This document shows, piece after piece, positions 43,501-52,074 of a stretch of DNA of 64,000 nt (positions within the stretch are counted from its first letter, which is position 1; every line of letters begins with the position of its first letter). Source of the DNA: CAWCTB01 sp963798275. GTDB taxonomy: Bacteria; Acidobacteriota; Terriglobia; Terriglobales; Acidobacteriaceae. The notes under the pieces are model-generated. The model did not search any database. It was not told the DNA's origin and was given only the letters and a program-made list of their open reading frames with translations. Made by a program: the position numbers and the translations under genes. The DNA is taken from positions 68,484 to 132,483 of the forward strand of contig CAWCTB010000025.1 in NCBI GenBank assembly GCA_963798275.1, in the 5' to 3' direction.

Positions 43501-45268
43501 ACCGCTCCCAAGCCGCTTCACTCGTCTCGTCGGATTCCCACACCAGGCAGCCGCCGTTGGCCATGCCGGCCAGCGGATTAGTGTGCGTGAATGCCTTCGG
43601 GTCGCAACAAAGCACGACGGTCACGTGACGAAGATCGCAATTGACGCGGATTCTTTCCGGGGCCGCTACCAGGAAGTAGGCGGTGGGAGCGCCTTTTTTC
43701 TCGGAGCCGTACTTGGGATTCGCGCTGACGTGAATGATCTCTTTGGGATTGCCCAACTCGTCGACGATCTTGTCGCGCTCGTAGAGCAGGTCATTCAAAT
43801 CGCCCAGGATGGCGCCCAGGTTCTTGCCGGTGGTGATTGCACCCCAGCCGCCGATCGAGTGGAAGCGAACGGCCACCGCGCCTTCGGGCAGTAGCGATGG
43901 CGTTTCGTCGGACTTCACCTCGTAGGGGTGATCGACTCCGAGCACCATGAACGAGGTTCCGTCGGAGGCATGCTTGCCGTCTTTGCGAGCGCGAGCACCA
44001 GTGGCAAACTCGTATGCGCCGAAGACCTGCTCAGGCCGGAAGTCCCGCGAACCTAGGCCGTAGATGCCGGAGAAGAGACGGGGCATCTGTTCGGAGGTAA
44101 TGGCAGGCAGCCCGCTGGTGGCGGGATGATCACCGGTCTGCAATGCCTTGTTGAGGGCAGTCCGGATGTCGCGACCCATGGGGTTATCGCCCGCCAACGC
44201 CTCGTCGGTGCGCTCCAGCACGATGACATTTTTCTTTCCGGCTAGCGCGTTGATCACAGCGGCTTCGGGGAAGGGGCGAATCACATTGAGATGGATGGAG
44301 CCAACCTTCGCACCCCTGCGTTGGCGAAGATAATCCACCGCGGCTTCAATGTTCTCCGCCGCCGAGCCCAGCGACACGAACACGGTGTCCGCGTCGGCGG
44401 CCTTGTAGGCGGTGAGCATGCCGTAGTAGCGGCCGGTCAGCTTTCCGAAATCGGCGTAGGCTTGTTCGAGAAACTGCGCGATCGGTTCCGTGAAGTTGTT
44501 CCGGCGCGCCGCCACACCTTGCATGTAGTGCTCCTGATTCTGCACCGGCCCAAGCAGCACAGGGTTGGTGAGATCGATCATGCGCGGCACCCGGCGGCGC
44601 TTTGGACCAAACAGGATGCGCTGGCTCTCAGTCGGGCATTCAATGATGTCGTCCGGAGCACCGAGGAACAGGCGGATCAGTTCCGACTCATGCTTATAAA
44701 AAGTTCGCTCCAGATGGGAAGTGAGGAATCCGTCCTGGCAGTTCATGCCGGGCGTCAGGCTAAGTTCGGTCACGCGCCGCAGGATGAGCGCCTGGTCGGC
44801 AGTTTGCTGGGCGTCTTTGCCGAACAGAATGATCCATCCGGTGTCGAGCGCGCCATAGACGTCGTCGTGGCCGCAGTGAACGTTGAGCGCGTGCTTGGTC
44901 AGCGCCCGAGCGACGACCTCCAGCACCATTGTCGAGCACTTGCCCGGCGCGTGGTAATACTGCTCGACGCCGTACAGGATTCCCTGGCCAGAAGTGAAAT
45001 TCACTACCCGTTTGCCACACACTGAGTGCGCGATGGCTCCGCCCTGGGCCGCGTGTTCTCCCTCCGCTTCCACGGCCAGGGTGTTGCCGCCGAACACATT
45101 GAGGCGCCCTTCGGCGTAGGACTGTTGATAGAGTTCACCCAGTTCGGTTGAAGGCGTGATGGGGTAGAAAACGCCGGCATCAGCAATGCGTGTTTCCGTG
45201 TGGTATGAGACTAGCTGATTGCCGTTTGCGGTGACTCGTATGCCAGGATAGCGAGGTGCGGCGGTCAT
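40598..45268 (-). CDS. nifJ: Pyruvate:ferredoxin (flavodoxin) oxidoreductase, single-chain, enlarged
   Basis: 1556 residues from ATG 45268 (ribosome site GGAGGAGATC), versus about 1170-1200 for typical single-chain NifJ. All domains are present: 'VFYPITPSTELGEL' (pyrimidine-binding TPP domain I), the central transketolase-C-like part, the gamma domain 'VRFHSIGGWGAITTGKNLGAIL', a ferredoxin-like part with CTQCMECIAVCP and CKGCAACVTAC, and 'CGDGACAGCGEKSVLRA' with the TPP domain. Between the two 4Fe-4S boxes is an extra ~100-residue helical segment, and the second box has Gly where Pro is usual (CG rather than CP). It would oxidise pyruvate to acetyl-CoA. Alone in its operon. Confidence 0.92.
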   Translation of the reverse strand: MTAAPRYPGIRVTANGNQLVSYHTETRIADAGVFYPITPSTELGELYQQSYAEGRLNVFGGNTLAVEAEGEHAAQGGAIAHSVCGKRVVNFTSGQGILYGVEQYYHAPGKCSTMVLEVVARALTKHALNVHCGHDDVYGALDTGWIILFGKDAQQTADQALILRRVTELSLTPGMNCQDGFLTSHLERTFYKHESELIRLFLGAPDDIIECPTESQRILFGPKRRRVPRMIDLTNPVLLGPVQNQEHYMQGVAARRNNFTEPIAQFLEQAYADFGKLTGRYYGMLTAYKAADADTVFVSLGSAAENIEAAVDYLRQRRGAKVGSIHLNVIRPFPEAAVINALAGKKNVIVLERTDEALAGDNPMGRDIRTALNKALQTGDHPATSGLPAITSEQMPRLFSGIYGLGSRDFRPEQVFGAYEFATGARARKDGKHASDGTSFMVLGVDHPYEVKSDETPSLLPEGAVAVRFHSIGGWGAITTGKNLGAILGDLNDLLYERDKIVDELGNPKEIIHVSANPKYGSEKKGAPTAYFLVAAPERIRVNCDLRHVTVVLCCDPKAFTHTNPLAGMANGGCLVWESDETSEAAWERLPLWARKQVINQNIRVFTLPGFQIARTATDRPDLQLRMQGNAFLGAFFAVSPLLGEFGITQQQFRDVVHKQYVKKFGQLGEAVVKSNMEVMTQGFERVQEIRVGEIEAKDRSSLRGEALLPTVCGDNGDSCHFGCRSFPVPEGQAERTPVTRIATFDAEFRSGYGYNQPSSALASVGVMAAASGDTASKYVSRLVTPLFIPENCTQCMECIAVCPDTALPNCSQDVETILRAAVTRYITHPGERRKMLQSLPEIEKRARQMMSDAVSKNSGASLPQILRQITAEVDGFSEEAKRQFFAIIDKVPMAYQKVNAIFSTPERKKPGAGGIFSIFVSDLCKGCAACVTACGEHEALKMVEETEEVNADHETGTGFLNLLPDTPQKYLGLYNDERPQDSKTATLRNMLMVRHNYDAMVCGDGACAGCGEKSVLRAIAAATEAYMRPLYHAKADRLRAKADELDKTGITKLASLQQRSPEEYDLMRQAVAHLILGLGGEDDRDTKERIAQNGPISDQAIVDALTSVLRQEAFNHKHLQAIDGRLANGMCVMAMTAHTGCNTVYGSTPPNNPHPYPWMNSLFQDGVTVGWLLGESFIVDHGRRSVIPERLADALLGREKDVITPREYYEYTHFSDTLMTDREVLELPKVWAVGGDGGMGDIGYQNTSKVILQNRPNVKVVMLDTQVYSNTGGQNSDSTPMLGGSDMNVFGAATQGKTIEKKTVAETFLAGHGSPFVAQVSIANPPKLLRAILDGIEYRGTAFLQCFTTCQPEHGVGDDMALTQAQRVRDSRGAPEFVFNPRLGETYPETLDLKGNPSLDKDWYESKAKGTDEVSRYTVAHWCVTEARFRNHFKKIKKEQADELVPLDNMLFRITQQDVVYRRYLLPEHRSYVPDFGVYIKVPGTNGDVGYRAISRQLVLFCVERRKAWRMLQSKAGIVNKDYAAQRSILAEVDAGKIPQEELFARGELLLTDRL

Positions 45269-45860
45269 GATCTCCTCCGCGAAACTGGGCCCTCTCAGTG
45301 AGGCGTCGTTAGAGGTTGCTGGCCTATCGCTTGGTCGTGGGTGCGAGAAGAATAATTCTCGTCCTTGAGGGTCACGGTTGTCAGTGATCTTTGACGCGTC
45401 GAGAAGTGACGCAGGACACCCCAAACGCGGCATCTCCAAGTCACTTGTCTGCGCAGTAGATTCGTGTGGACCCGAACCCTTCACAACAGGTTGGCGTCAC
45501 CTCTCGGGACTATTCCCGGGGTCACGGACAAACCGGATGTTATTAGCTGATGCGGTTCGGCGTGTGACTCAACGACCCGCTGAACAGCAGCCCGCACTCG
45601 AGGCTTGACCCCTACAGTTGTCCAGTCTTGTTGTAGGAAGTTTCGCCAGATCTATACTGAGAAACGCGGAAACGCGCCTTGTCGTCACGTTACGGCCGGT
45701 TGGTCGGCAACCCGGAAATTACAAGGCTCATCCTGCGAGACGCCGCAATCGCGACAGAAATCCTGCTCCCCGGCACTGGATCGCACGTCTAACAGGAAAG
45801 CGGTGAAAGGTTCGAAGTCCTGGGCCGAGTAGCGCAACCATTTCCGGGCGGAGGTGCTGC
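45269..45860. other. Intergenic region upstream of nifJ and the aldo/keto reductase gene
   Basis: 592 bp between divergent genes, so it should hold both promoters. I see no clear hairpin, box or repeat. Several short frames have no recognisable product. Confidence 0.35.
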
Positions 45861-46731
45861 ATGAAGCGCAGAGAGTTCCTGAAAACCACAGCCTATGGAT
45901 TGGGAGCGGTCTGGCTGGGCGGCAACGCGCTGATCGAGCGCGCCATGGCCTTGCCGCCGCTGCCGCGCAGGTACAGCGCGTCAGACACGGTGACGCTGGG
46001 CAGCACCGGAATCAAGACGAGCCGCCTGGCGATGGGCACCGGAACTGTGGGATCGGGCCATCACTCGCACCAGACCTCGCTAGGGGTGGCGGGACTCTCG
46101 GCACTGCTGCTCAACGGCTACGATCAGGGACTGCGCTTCTTCGACGCGGCCGATTCCTATGGCAGCCATCCGCACGTGGCGGCGGCCCTGAAGCAGCTGC
46201 CGCGTGACAAAGTCACGGTGCTCACCAAAAGCTGGTCGCGCGATGCCGGCGGCATGCGCGCCGATCTCGACCGCTTCCGCAAAGAGCTCGGCACCGACTA
46301 TATCGATCTCTTCCTCATGCACTGCCTCACCGAAGCCGACTGGACCACGCAATACCGCGGCGCGATGGACGTGCTGTCGGAAGCGAAGCAGAAAGGCATC
46401 ATTCGCGCGCATGGTTGCTCGTGCCATTCCATCGAGGCGCTGCGCGCGGCGGCCAAATCCCCATGGGTCGACGTGGACCTGGTGCGCATCAATCCCATCG
46501 GCTCGCATATGGACGATGATCCCAGCCACCGTGGTCAGCGTGATCAAGGAAATGAAATCGTCAGGCAAGGCGGTGGTGGGAATGAAGATTCTCGGGCAGG
46601 GCGATCTCGCCAACCGCCAGAACGAAGCGCTGAATTACGCGCTGGGATTGAACCTGCTGGATGCCTTCACCATCGGCGCGGAAAGCAAGGCCGAGCAAAA
46701 TGATTTGATCAAGCGAATCGCCGCAGCCTGA
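45861..46731 (+). CDS. Tat-exported aldo/keto reductase, frameshifted near 46510
   Basis: ATG 45861 opens with a twin-arginine-like signal (MKRREFLKTTAYGLGAVW). The first part has the AKR tetrad: 'FFDAADSYGSHPHV' (Asp and Tyr), 'TVLTKSW' (Lys) and 'DLFLMHCLTE' (His). After 'RINPIGSHMDDDP' (about 46510) the frame is lost. The alternate frame continues with 'ATVVSVIKEMKSSGKAVVGMKILGQGDLA' to 'NDLIKRIAAA' and a TGA at 46729-46731. Together about 290 residues, normal length, so one indel is likely. Such Tat-dependent AKRs act in the periplasm on unknown carbonyls. Confidence 0.85.
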
Positions 46732-46826
46732 GGTTTGCTGGCGAGCATAGGGGTCCTTCGACTGCGCAGTGCAACCGACGGCGCTGCTCCGCTCAGGATG
46801 ACAGCCCGATCTTGCCGTCGCTCTCC

Positions 46827-48668
46827 TTATCGTTGCTGCTCGGCCATCAACTTCTCCACCGCCTGCAGGTTGTCGCGCGCCAATTCGTTGTCGGGCTTGA
46901 GCTCGAGGGCGCGCTCGAAGTGCGTCTTGGCTTCTGCTAACTTGCCCAGTTGCGCAAGTGCCGATCCCAGGTTGGTTTGCGCGCCGGCATCGTTCGGATT
47001 CAGCCGCACACATTCGCTGAATTGCTGCTCCGCTCCGGCAAAGTCGTTCTGCTCGGCCAGCGCGGTTCCCAGGTTGTAGTGCGCGTCGAAGTAGTTGGGC
47101 CGCGACTTAAGCGCGGTTTGGAATTGAGCGACCGCTTCGCTTACTTGTCCTGCGGCCAGCAGCGCGCCACCCAGCGCATTGCTCACGATGGGGTCGCCGG
47201 GGCGGATCTGCAGCGCCGCTTCGTAATGCGGAATGGCTTCGCTCACCTGGTCGCGCGCCTGCAGCATGGCCGCGAGGTTGTATTGCGCCTCGAAATTGTG
47301 AGGATTCTTCTCGACTTCGTGGCGCGAGAGGGCCTCCTCCAGCACCCTGCGGGGATCGACCGCCGCCGTCGAAGCATTCACCGGCAGCACCTGCAACCAC
47401 AGGTGCGCCATCTCGTCGGTCGCGCGATTGCCGCCCTCCACCAATTTCGGAGGATGATTGGGGTTGGCCACGTTGTCTTCGGAATTGTCGTAGACGTAGC
47501 GCATGGTGATGGTGGTGCCCCTGGGCAGACGCACCGGTTCGGCATAGCGATACACCGCCTGCCAGTTCAGGTCCCAGTGCGGAATATGAATCAGCGACTC
47601 GGTTGTGCCGTCGGGCAGAGTGGCAATTGCCTGCGCGTCCTTGCCGAGGTAGTGCAGGTGCGGATAAATGGCCAGCACATCAACATCGACGGGCAGTGTG
47701 AAATTGTCGGTGACGACGAAGTTCTTGTCGCCTGCCGGAATTTCGAGCGCCGCGTCGTTCTCGATCTCCAGCAGCATGGGATGCAGGGTGGCGGGCTTGT
47801 CGGTGAAGTACACCCCGATGCTGGGCTGGATCGTCTCCGGCTTGCCTGAGGGCTGCAGGTGGGTGTTGAGCAGGAAGTCGGTGCCGGGATCGACACGCAG
47901 CGCCATGCCGTCGGGCTCGACGTACGGCACGGTGCCCGGCTTCCAGAAGAGGAAGTGGCTGTCGGGATCGAAGGCCTCCGACTCGATGCGCAGCTCCATG
48001 CCGCCGAATCCGGCGCCGGGTTCTTTCTCCATGGCGCGCGCGGATTCGAGGCGATCAACCAGGATATTGGCGTGATGCACCAGGCGCTTGTCGCCGGGAC
48101 GAATCTCGACCGCCTTCACCCAGCGGGTTTGGTCCACCGTGATCGGCAGGATGAAGTTCCAGTAGGTATCGACTCCCGTGGCCGGAAGATGAAAGGGCTT
48201 CGCCGCCTGCACGATCAGGTCGGGCTTGCCGAGCTGCCAGCCCGCGACGAATTGCGGCTGCGGCGGCAGATCGGCCGCACGCCCTTGCAGCGCGCCTTCG
48301 TCAAACCACTTCTGGATGAGCGCAATCTGGGCATCGCTGAGCCGCCGCTCGTCGGCAAATTTCAGCTCGCCGGGCGCGGGTTGCCAGGGCGGCATGAAGC
48401 GGGTATGGGTGACGGCGACGATCTGTCCGGCATGCTTCTTCACGTCCTCGTAAGTTAGCAACGGGAACGGCCCGGCTTCTCCCGGACGATGGCAACTGGA
48501 ACAGTAGTGAAAGATGATGGGAGCGATGTCGCGGTTGAAGGTGACTTTACGAGTGGCGGCGGAAGTAGATGCCGGCGGGTTCGAGTCCGCGAGTTTCGGC
48601 ACTTCTGGTCCGGCGAAGAGCTGGGTGGCAATCAAAGTCGCGGCGGCCAGCACAGAGCCCGCCATCAA
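46827..48668 (-). CDS. Copper type II ascorbate-dependent monooxygenase-like protein with cytochrome c and TPR domains
   Basis: 613 residues. Signal region (about 1-20), then a cytochrome c-type heme site CSSCH (about 56-60). Residues about 150-420 resemble the two domains of copper type II monooxygenases, with His motifs 'LVHHANILV', 'LLNTHLQPSGKPE' and 'YPHLHYLGKDAQ'. Five or so tetratricopeptide repeats fill residues 440-600 ('AQYNLAAMLQARDQVSEAIPHYEAALQIRPGD', 'DAHYNLGTALAEQNDFAGAEQQF'). The gene follows the redoxin gene by 18 bp on the same strand. The pair recurs in Acidobacteriota and Planctomycetes, as I recall. The substrate is unknown. Confidence 0.8.
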   Translation of the reverse strand: MMAGSVLAAATLIATQLFAGPEVPKLADSNPPASTSAATRKVTFNRDIAPIIFHYCSSCHRPGEAGPFPLLTYEDVKKHAGQIVAVTHTRFMPPWQPAPGELKFADERRLSDAQIALIQKWFDEGALQGRAADLPPQPQFVAGWQLGKPDLIVQAAKPFHLPATGVDTYWNFILPITVDQTRWVKAVEIRPGDKRLVHHANILVDRLESARAMEKEPGAGFGGMELRIESEAFDPDSHFLFWKPGTVPYVEPDGMALRVDPGTDFLLNTHLQPSGKPETIQPSIGVYFTDKPATLHPMLLEIENDAALEIPAGDKNFVVTDNFTLPVDVDVLAIYPHLHYLGKDAQAIATLPDGTTESLIHIPHWDLNWQAVYRYAEPVRLPRGTTITMRYVYDNSEDNVANPNHPPKLVEGGNRATDEMAHLWLQVLPVNASTAAVDPRRVLEEALSRHEVEKNPHNFEAQYNLAAMLQARDQVSEAIPHYEAALQIRPGDPIVSNALGGALLAAGQVSEAVAQFQTALKSRPNYFDAHYNLGTALAEQNDFAGAEQQFSECVRLNPNDAGAQTNLGSALAQLGKLAEAKTHFERALELKPDNELARDNLQAVEKLMAEQQR

Positions 48669-48686
48669 TATTCTCTCCGGCCACCT

Positions 48687-49268
48687 TCATTGCAGGTCCG
48701 AGATATAGCAGCCGACGGCGGGTTGCGAGGCCGCGGCCGGCTGGCTCCCATTCAGCGCGTCCTGGATGGCGTCGGCAAGCTCATGGGTGGTGGGCGCGGA
48801 GCGAGTGCGGCCGAAGGCTACGTACCAGTTGTCGATGCGCCCGTGGTAGATCAGCTTGCCGGACGCATCGAACACCGCGGCCTCGGGGGTGATTTCGGCA
48901 TGCGCCAGCTTGACCAGCTCGTGCTGCGGATCGCGCAGTCCGGCGAAGTGGTAACCAAACTCCTGTTGATACTTCCGAATGTCGCTGGGAGTGATCGCCT
49001 GGTCGGGATACACCAGCCAGAAGCTGGCCCTGCCGGCATACTCGCCGCCGATCTTCTGAATGACCGGGGCGTAGCGGTTGGAGACGGGGCAGTCGGTGCG
49101 CACGAAGATCAGGACGGAAACCTTGCCGGCGGCGCTCTCGAGCGGGTTGACGGCCTTGCCGTTGAGGTCCAGGCCGGTCTGTGCCACGCACGGTGGCATC
49201 ATTACCGCGCAGGCCAGCGCAGCGGCTGCCAGCCGCAGCAAACCAGATCGTACCCGCATCGGAGACAT
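48687..49268 (-). CDS. Exported redoxin (AhpC/TSA-like), partner of the monooxygenase-like protein
   Basis: From ATG 49268, 193 residues: signal peptide (about 1-28), then a thioredoxin-like fold with 'VLIFVRTDCPVSNRYAPVIQ' (peroxidatic-type Cys in TDCPVSN) and a C-terminal VGCYISDLQ, a conserved tail of this subfamily. No resolving CxxC. It lies 18 bp before the cytochrome c/monooxygenase gene on the same strand, a linkage that suggests a role in reducing or delivering electrons or copper to that enzyme (inference). Confidence 0.8.
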   Translation of the reverse strand: MSPMRVRSGLLRLAAAALACAVMMPPCVAQTGLDLNGKAVNPLESAAGKVSVLIFVRTDCPVSNRYAPVIQKIGGEYAGRASFWLVYPDQAITPSDIRKYQQEFGYHFAGLRDPQHELVKLAHAEITPEAAVFDASGKLIYHGRIDNWYVAFGRTRSAPTTHELADAIQDALNGSQPAAASQPAVGCYISDLQ

Positions 49269-49554
49269 GAATTTCACCCAGGGGAAAACTGTGCTTGGAA
49301 GTATAGCCTGAGCGGCCATTGCCGGGCGGCTGCGCCGGCATCCATCGGCAGGCGGGAGGCAGTTCTCCGGCGGTTCCGGAGCCCCGCCGGTAGCGAATTC
49401 TTTTACTCCATCTCACGCGCGATGGTAAGCTTTGGCTAACCCCCTGATGGTAAAGAACCCAGATGCCGGAGGGCGCCTCCGCTGCCACGGCTGAAGTTCA
49501 CCCCCAAGTTAGGGAACGTACGATTCGGCTCAAATGGGCCCCTGGAGATAAGTC

Positions 49555-50007
49555 ATGAAAAAAATTTTGATTACGATGGTGGCGGCAGCCTTCGCGTTCG
49601 GCCTCACGCTGCACGCGCAGGACCTGGCAACCGATGTGAAAAAGGGCGCCGATAAGACGGCCGATGCCACCAAGGACGCCGCCAAGGGCACGGCCCACGC
49701 CGTCGACAAAGGCACCAAGGCCACCGTCCACGGCACCACGAAAGCCGCCGATGAGACAGCGGATGCCACCGTCGATGCCGCCAAGGACACGGGCCACGCC
49801 GTCGACAAGGGCACCAAGGCCACCGTCCATGGCACCACGAAGGCGGCCGACAAAACGGCGGATGCAACGAGCGATGCTGCCAAAGCCACCGCCCATGGCA
49901 CCACCAAGGCAGCCACCAAAACTGCCGACGCTACGGGTGATGCCGCCAAGGCCACGGGTAAGGCAGTAAAAAAGGGCGCCGATAAGACTGCCGACGTAGT
50001 GAAGTAA
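49555..50007 (+). CDS. Secreted repetitive Ala/Lys/Thr-rich (LEA- or histone H1-like) protein
   Basis: 150 residues: signal peptide (about 1-21, ending HAQ), then a low-complexity region of A, K, T, D, G and H. It contains a 33-residue direct repeat (DNA period 99 bp: GCCGTCGACAA at 49699 and 49798) with the pattern HAVDKGTKATVHGTTKAADxTADAT. The 11-residue sub-pattern and composition resemble late embryogenesis abundant or histone H1-like tails. No Cys. It may be a desiccation-type or envelope-binding protein; function is inference. Confidence 0.7.
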   Translation: MKKILITMVAAAFAFGLTLHAQDLATDVKKGADKTADATKDAAKGTAHAVDKGTKATVHGTTKAADETADATVDAAKDTGHAVDKGTKATVHGTTKAADKTADATSDAAKATAHGTTKAATKTADATGDAAKATGKAVKKGADKTADVVK

Positions 50008-50317
50008 CCCGGCGTCTTGCCAGCAAGAACCGGAGGTTCCCGCATGGGAGTGAGCTTAGGCTGCCGCGGGAACCTTTTCCAACTGCGGAGCCGTTATGCC
50101 CGCGCCAAGATACGTCCCGTTCTGCAGACCGTTCTTCGTCCGGAAGTTTTCTCGCGGAACTGCAACTTTTACCAGTATAGGTATCCGCCGGTCTTACGGT
50201 ATGCTTTCGCTGGAATCCGGCGGAGAACTGAGTTACGCTGCTACAGTATTCCGACTCACCTGTTAACCTCAGTTCGAGCCGAAGATTTGGATGTCACTTC
50301 AAAAGTGAGGTGCCGTA

Positions 50318-50811
50318 ATGAAGAATCAACGCGGCTTAGTAACGTCGTGTAGTCTGCTCCTGATTACGCTTGTTCTGCTTCGCCGGCCAGGCGATGGCCC
50401 AGAGGAATAAGAAATACGCCTGTAGCGAAGCGGACCCCGCAAGCCTTGTGCAACGCCGCCAACACCTGCGGCTCCGCCTCCGCTCCCTGCACCATCGACG
50501 TGACCAAGTCAGGGAGCTCGTCCAACGTCAAACCTGGAATCCCGAATGCCAAGAACAACCAGTTCTTCTGCATTAAGGCCGGTACGACGACGGTGTGGAT
50601 GAGTTCAAACAAGAATACGGGCTTTATGGTGTCGTTCGGCACCGACTCGCCCTTCGATCCCGACGATCCCATCATGGGCGGCGGGAACAAGCCGGTCACG
50701 GTGAAGGCGGCCGCCCCAGGCTGTTACCGCTACGATGCCGGCGCATTCTATTCCGGGGCAACGTACGGCATGAGCGGCGGGAGCAAGCCCGAACTGGTCA
50801 TTCTGCCGTAG
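50318..50811 (+). CDS. Small secreted protein, frame interrupted twice
   Basis: ATG 50318 starts a signal peptide whose frame shifts by +1 at about 50365 ('LVLFCFAGQAMAQRNKKYACSEADPAS'). A further +1 shift at about 50443 leads to 'CNAANTCGSASAPCTIDVTKSG...KPELVILP' with stop at 50809-50811. The joined product (about 164 residues) has a signal peptide, several Cys in the N-terminal half, and an Ig-like or beta-sandwich end. Shifts of one base in both places suggest read errors. Function unknown. Confidence 0.55.
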
Positions 50812-50951
50812 AGCAGAGTGGTCGGGCGAAGCCGGCGGCTCGAGAGGCGAGGCAAGACATTGCGTGAGGCCCACGTTCCTGCGATGCAGGGAGGAGCGTG
50901 AGCCTCGACCTCGATGCGAGGGAAGGGCATGCTGCGCCGCAAGCTGATTGG

Positions 50952-51010
50952 GTAGTTGTATAGTTTCGTGATTCTTGAACTAAGCCGGAGGGTTCAACTC
51001 CGGCTTTTTC
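50952..51010. terminator. Shared 3' module with hairpin terminator, copy 1
   Basis: TAGTTGTATAGTTTCGTGATTCTTGAACTAAGCCGG leads into a hairpin (AGCCGGAGGGTTCAACTCCGGCT) followed by TTTTCTC. The same 30-odd bases recur at 51669. Possibly a terminator family or small RNA; for the first copy the upstream gene is the secreted protein at 50318. Confidence 0.6.
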
Positions 51011-51031
51011 TCTGCCCGCTGGACTCCGCTT

Positions 51032-51340
51032 CTAGCGCGCAAAGTGGAGCTGCAGCGAAGCCACAGAAACTGCGGACGCGGCCACGATGACCAGGTGCGC
51101 CCACTTCACTCGTGCCGGGATGCGCTGGCTCAGGGATACGAGCACGCCAACGATTGCGGCCGCGGCCGCCAGCGGACCGCCCAGCAACACCGCCAGCGCG
51201 ACAAACGCGGACGAACCCTGTCCCCATTGTTCGAGGGGCCGCTGCAGCGACAGGTTGAGCAGGACGCTCCACCCGCCCACCAGCGCCGGCAGGCACAACA
51301 GAATTGTCGGAATGAGAGTCAAGATGCCTTTGCTTCGCAT
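51032..51340 (-). CDS. Small hypothetical membrane protein
   Basis: From ATG 51340, 102 residues with about three hydrophobic segments ('ILTLIPTILLCLPALVGGW', 'FVALAVLLGGPLAAAAAIVGVLVSL' and 'VKWAHLVIVAASAVSVASL'). No domain recognised. It is flanked by the two shared 3' modules and transcribed toward the first. Confidence 0.6.
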   Translation of the reverse strand: MRSKGILTLIPTILLCLPALVGGWSVLLNLSLQRPLEQWGQGSSAFVALAVLLGGPLAAAAAIVGVLVSLSQRIPARVKWAHLVIVAASAVSVASLQLHFAR

Positions 51341-51668
51341 CGACCATCCCGCCTCTATCGAAATTCTACCGCCGCGCAAGCGACACCGGCCCGTTCCATT
51401 TTGGGAATCGTCTGGCCGACGTGACGGCGCAACTGCATGAACCGCGGAAGCGGTGCTCTACCCTGGCGCCAGGAATCATGCCGCCGACCCTATCTGCGGC
51501 AAACCACGATTTAATGGGATCACGAGCGCAAGAAAGTTACCGTGGTCAACCGTCCGTGACAAGGGAGCACCACCATCCCTTCTAGCACGACCAGAGAGTG
51601 GGCCTTCGTGCCCAGCTTGGGCTGTCTCTCAGTCCCCAAAGAGAAATGGCCGGAGCGTGTTGATGCTG

Positions 51669-51728
51669 TAGTTGTATCGTTTCGAGACTATTGAACTATA
51701 GGCCGGGCGGCAAGCCCCGGCTCTTGTC
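51669..51728. terminator. Shared 3' module with hairpin terminator, copy 2
   Basis: TAGTTGTATCGTTTCGAGACTATTGAACTATAGGCCGGG matches the copy at 50952 in 25 or so of 30 positions. It ends in a GGCCGGGCGGCAAGCCCCGGC hairpin followed by TCTTGTCTGG. No clear gene lies just before it. Confidence 0.5.
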
Positions 51729-51798
51729 TGGCCTGACTTATAACAGATTGGCAAATAGTGTAGCCGCGACGTGACAGCGGTGCCCCCTCGGCTGCGCC

Positions 51799-51885
51799 GG
51801 CTGCTAAAAAGTCCGTTCAACGTGCTACCGGGGCTAAAGCCCCTGTGTATTTGCAACGGCTTAGACGCTGGCCTGAAGGCCGCTA
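51799..51885. repeat. Palindromic repeat, inverted copy of the 20502 unit
   Basis: GGCTGCTAAAAAGTCCGTTCAACGTGCTACCGGGGCTAAAGCCCC...GACGCTGGCCTGAAGGCC is the reverse complement, with few differences, of the unit at 20502-20602. The two lie 31 kb apart. Confidence 0.85.
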
Positions 51886-51959
51886 CAGGAACCTATTTTT
51901 CAGCGGCCTCTGAAAGCAGGCTCAATTAGAGGAAAGGGCGGCGGGATGGCGCAGCGCGG

Positions 51960-52074
51960 AAGAGCCTGTTACGAAACTAGTGCCGTCCGCTAAAGCGGAC
52001 CTAGACACCCCCTACTTACGCCTTCCCAGCGATGAATCGCTGGGCTTAGATATGCTGTCCTGCGGGACGGGCAT
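51960..52074. repeat. Hairpin-rich repeat that forms the left flank of the group II intron
   Basis: GTCCGCTAAAGCGGAC (51988-52003) and CCCAGCGATGAATCGCTGGG (52025-52044) are two strong hairpins, followed by TGTCCTGCGGGACGG. Hairpins of this kind (CCCAGCG...CGCTGGG) are widespread between genes in acidobacterial genomes as I recall them. The intron begins immediately after, as expected for introns that target terminator-like hairpins. Confidence 0.6.

Noticed and set aside
45269..45860. Redox-responsive operator upstream of nifJ
   Set aside because: No convincing inverted repeat of a known regulator was visible.
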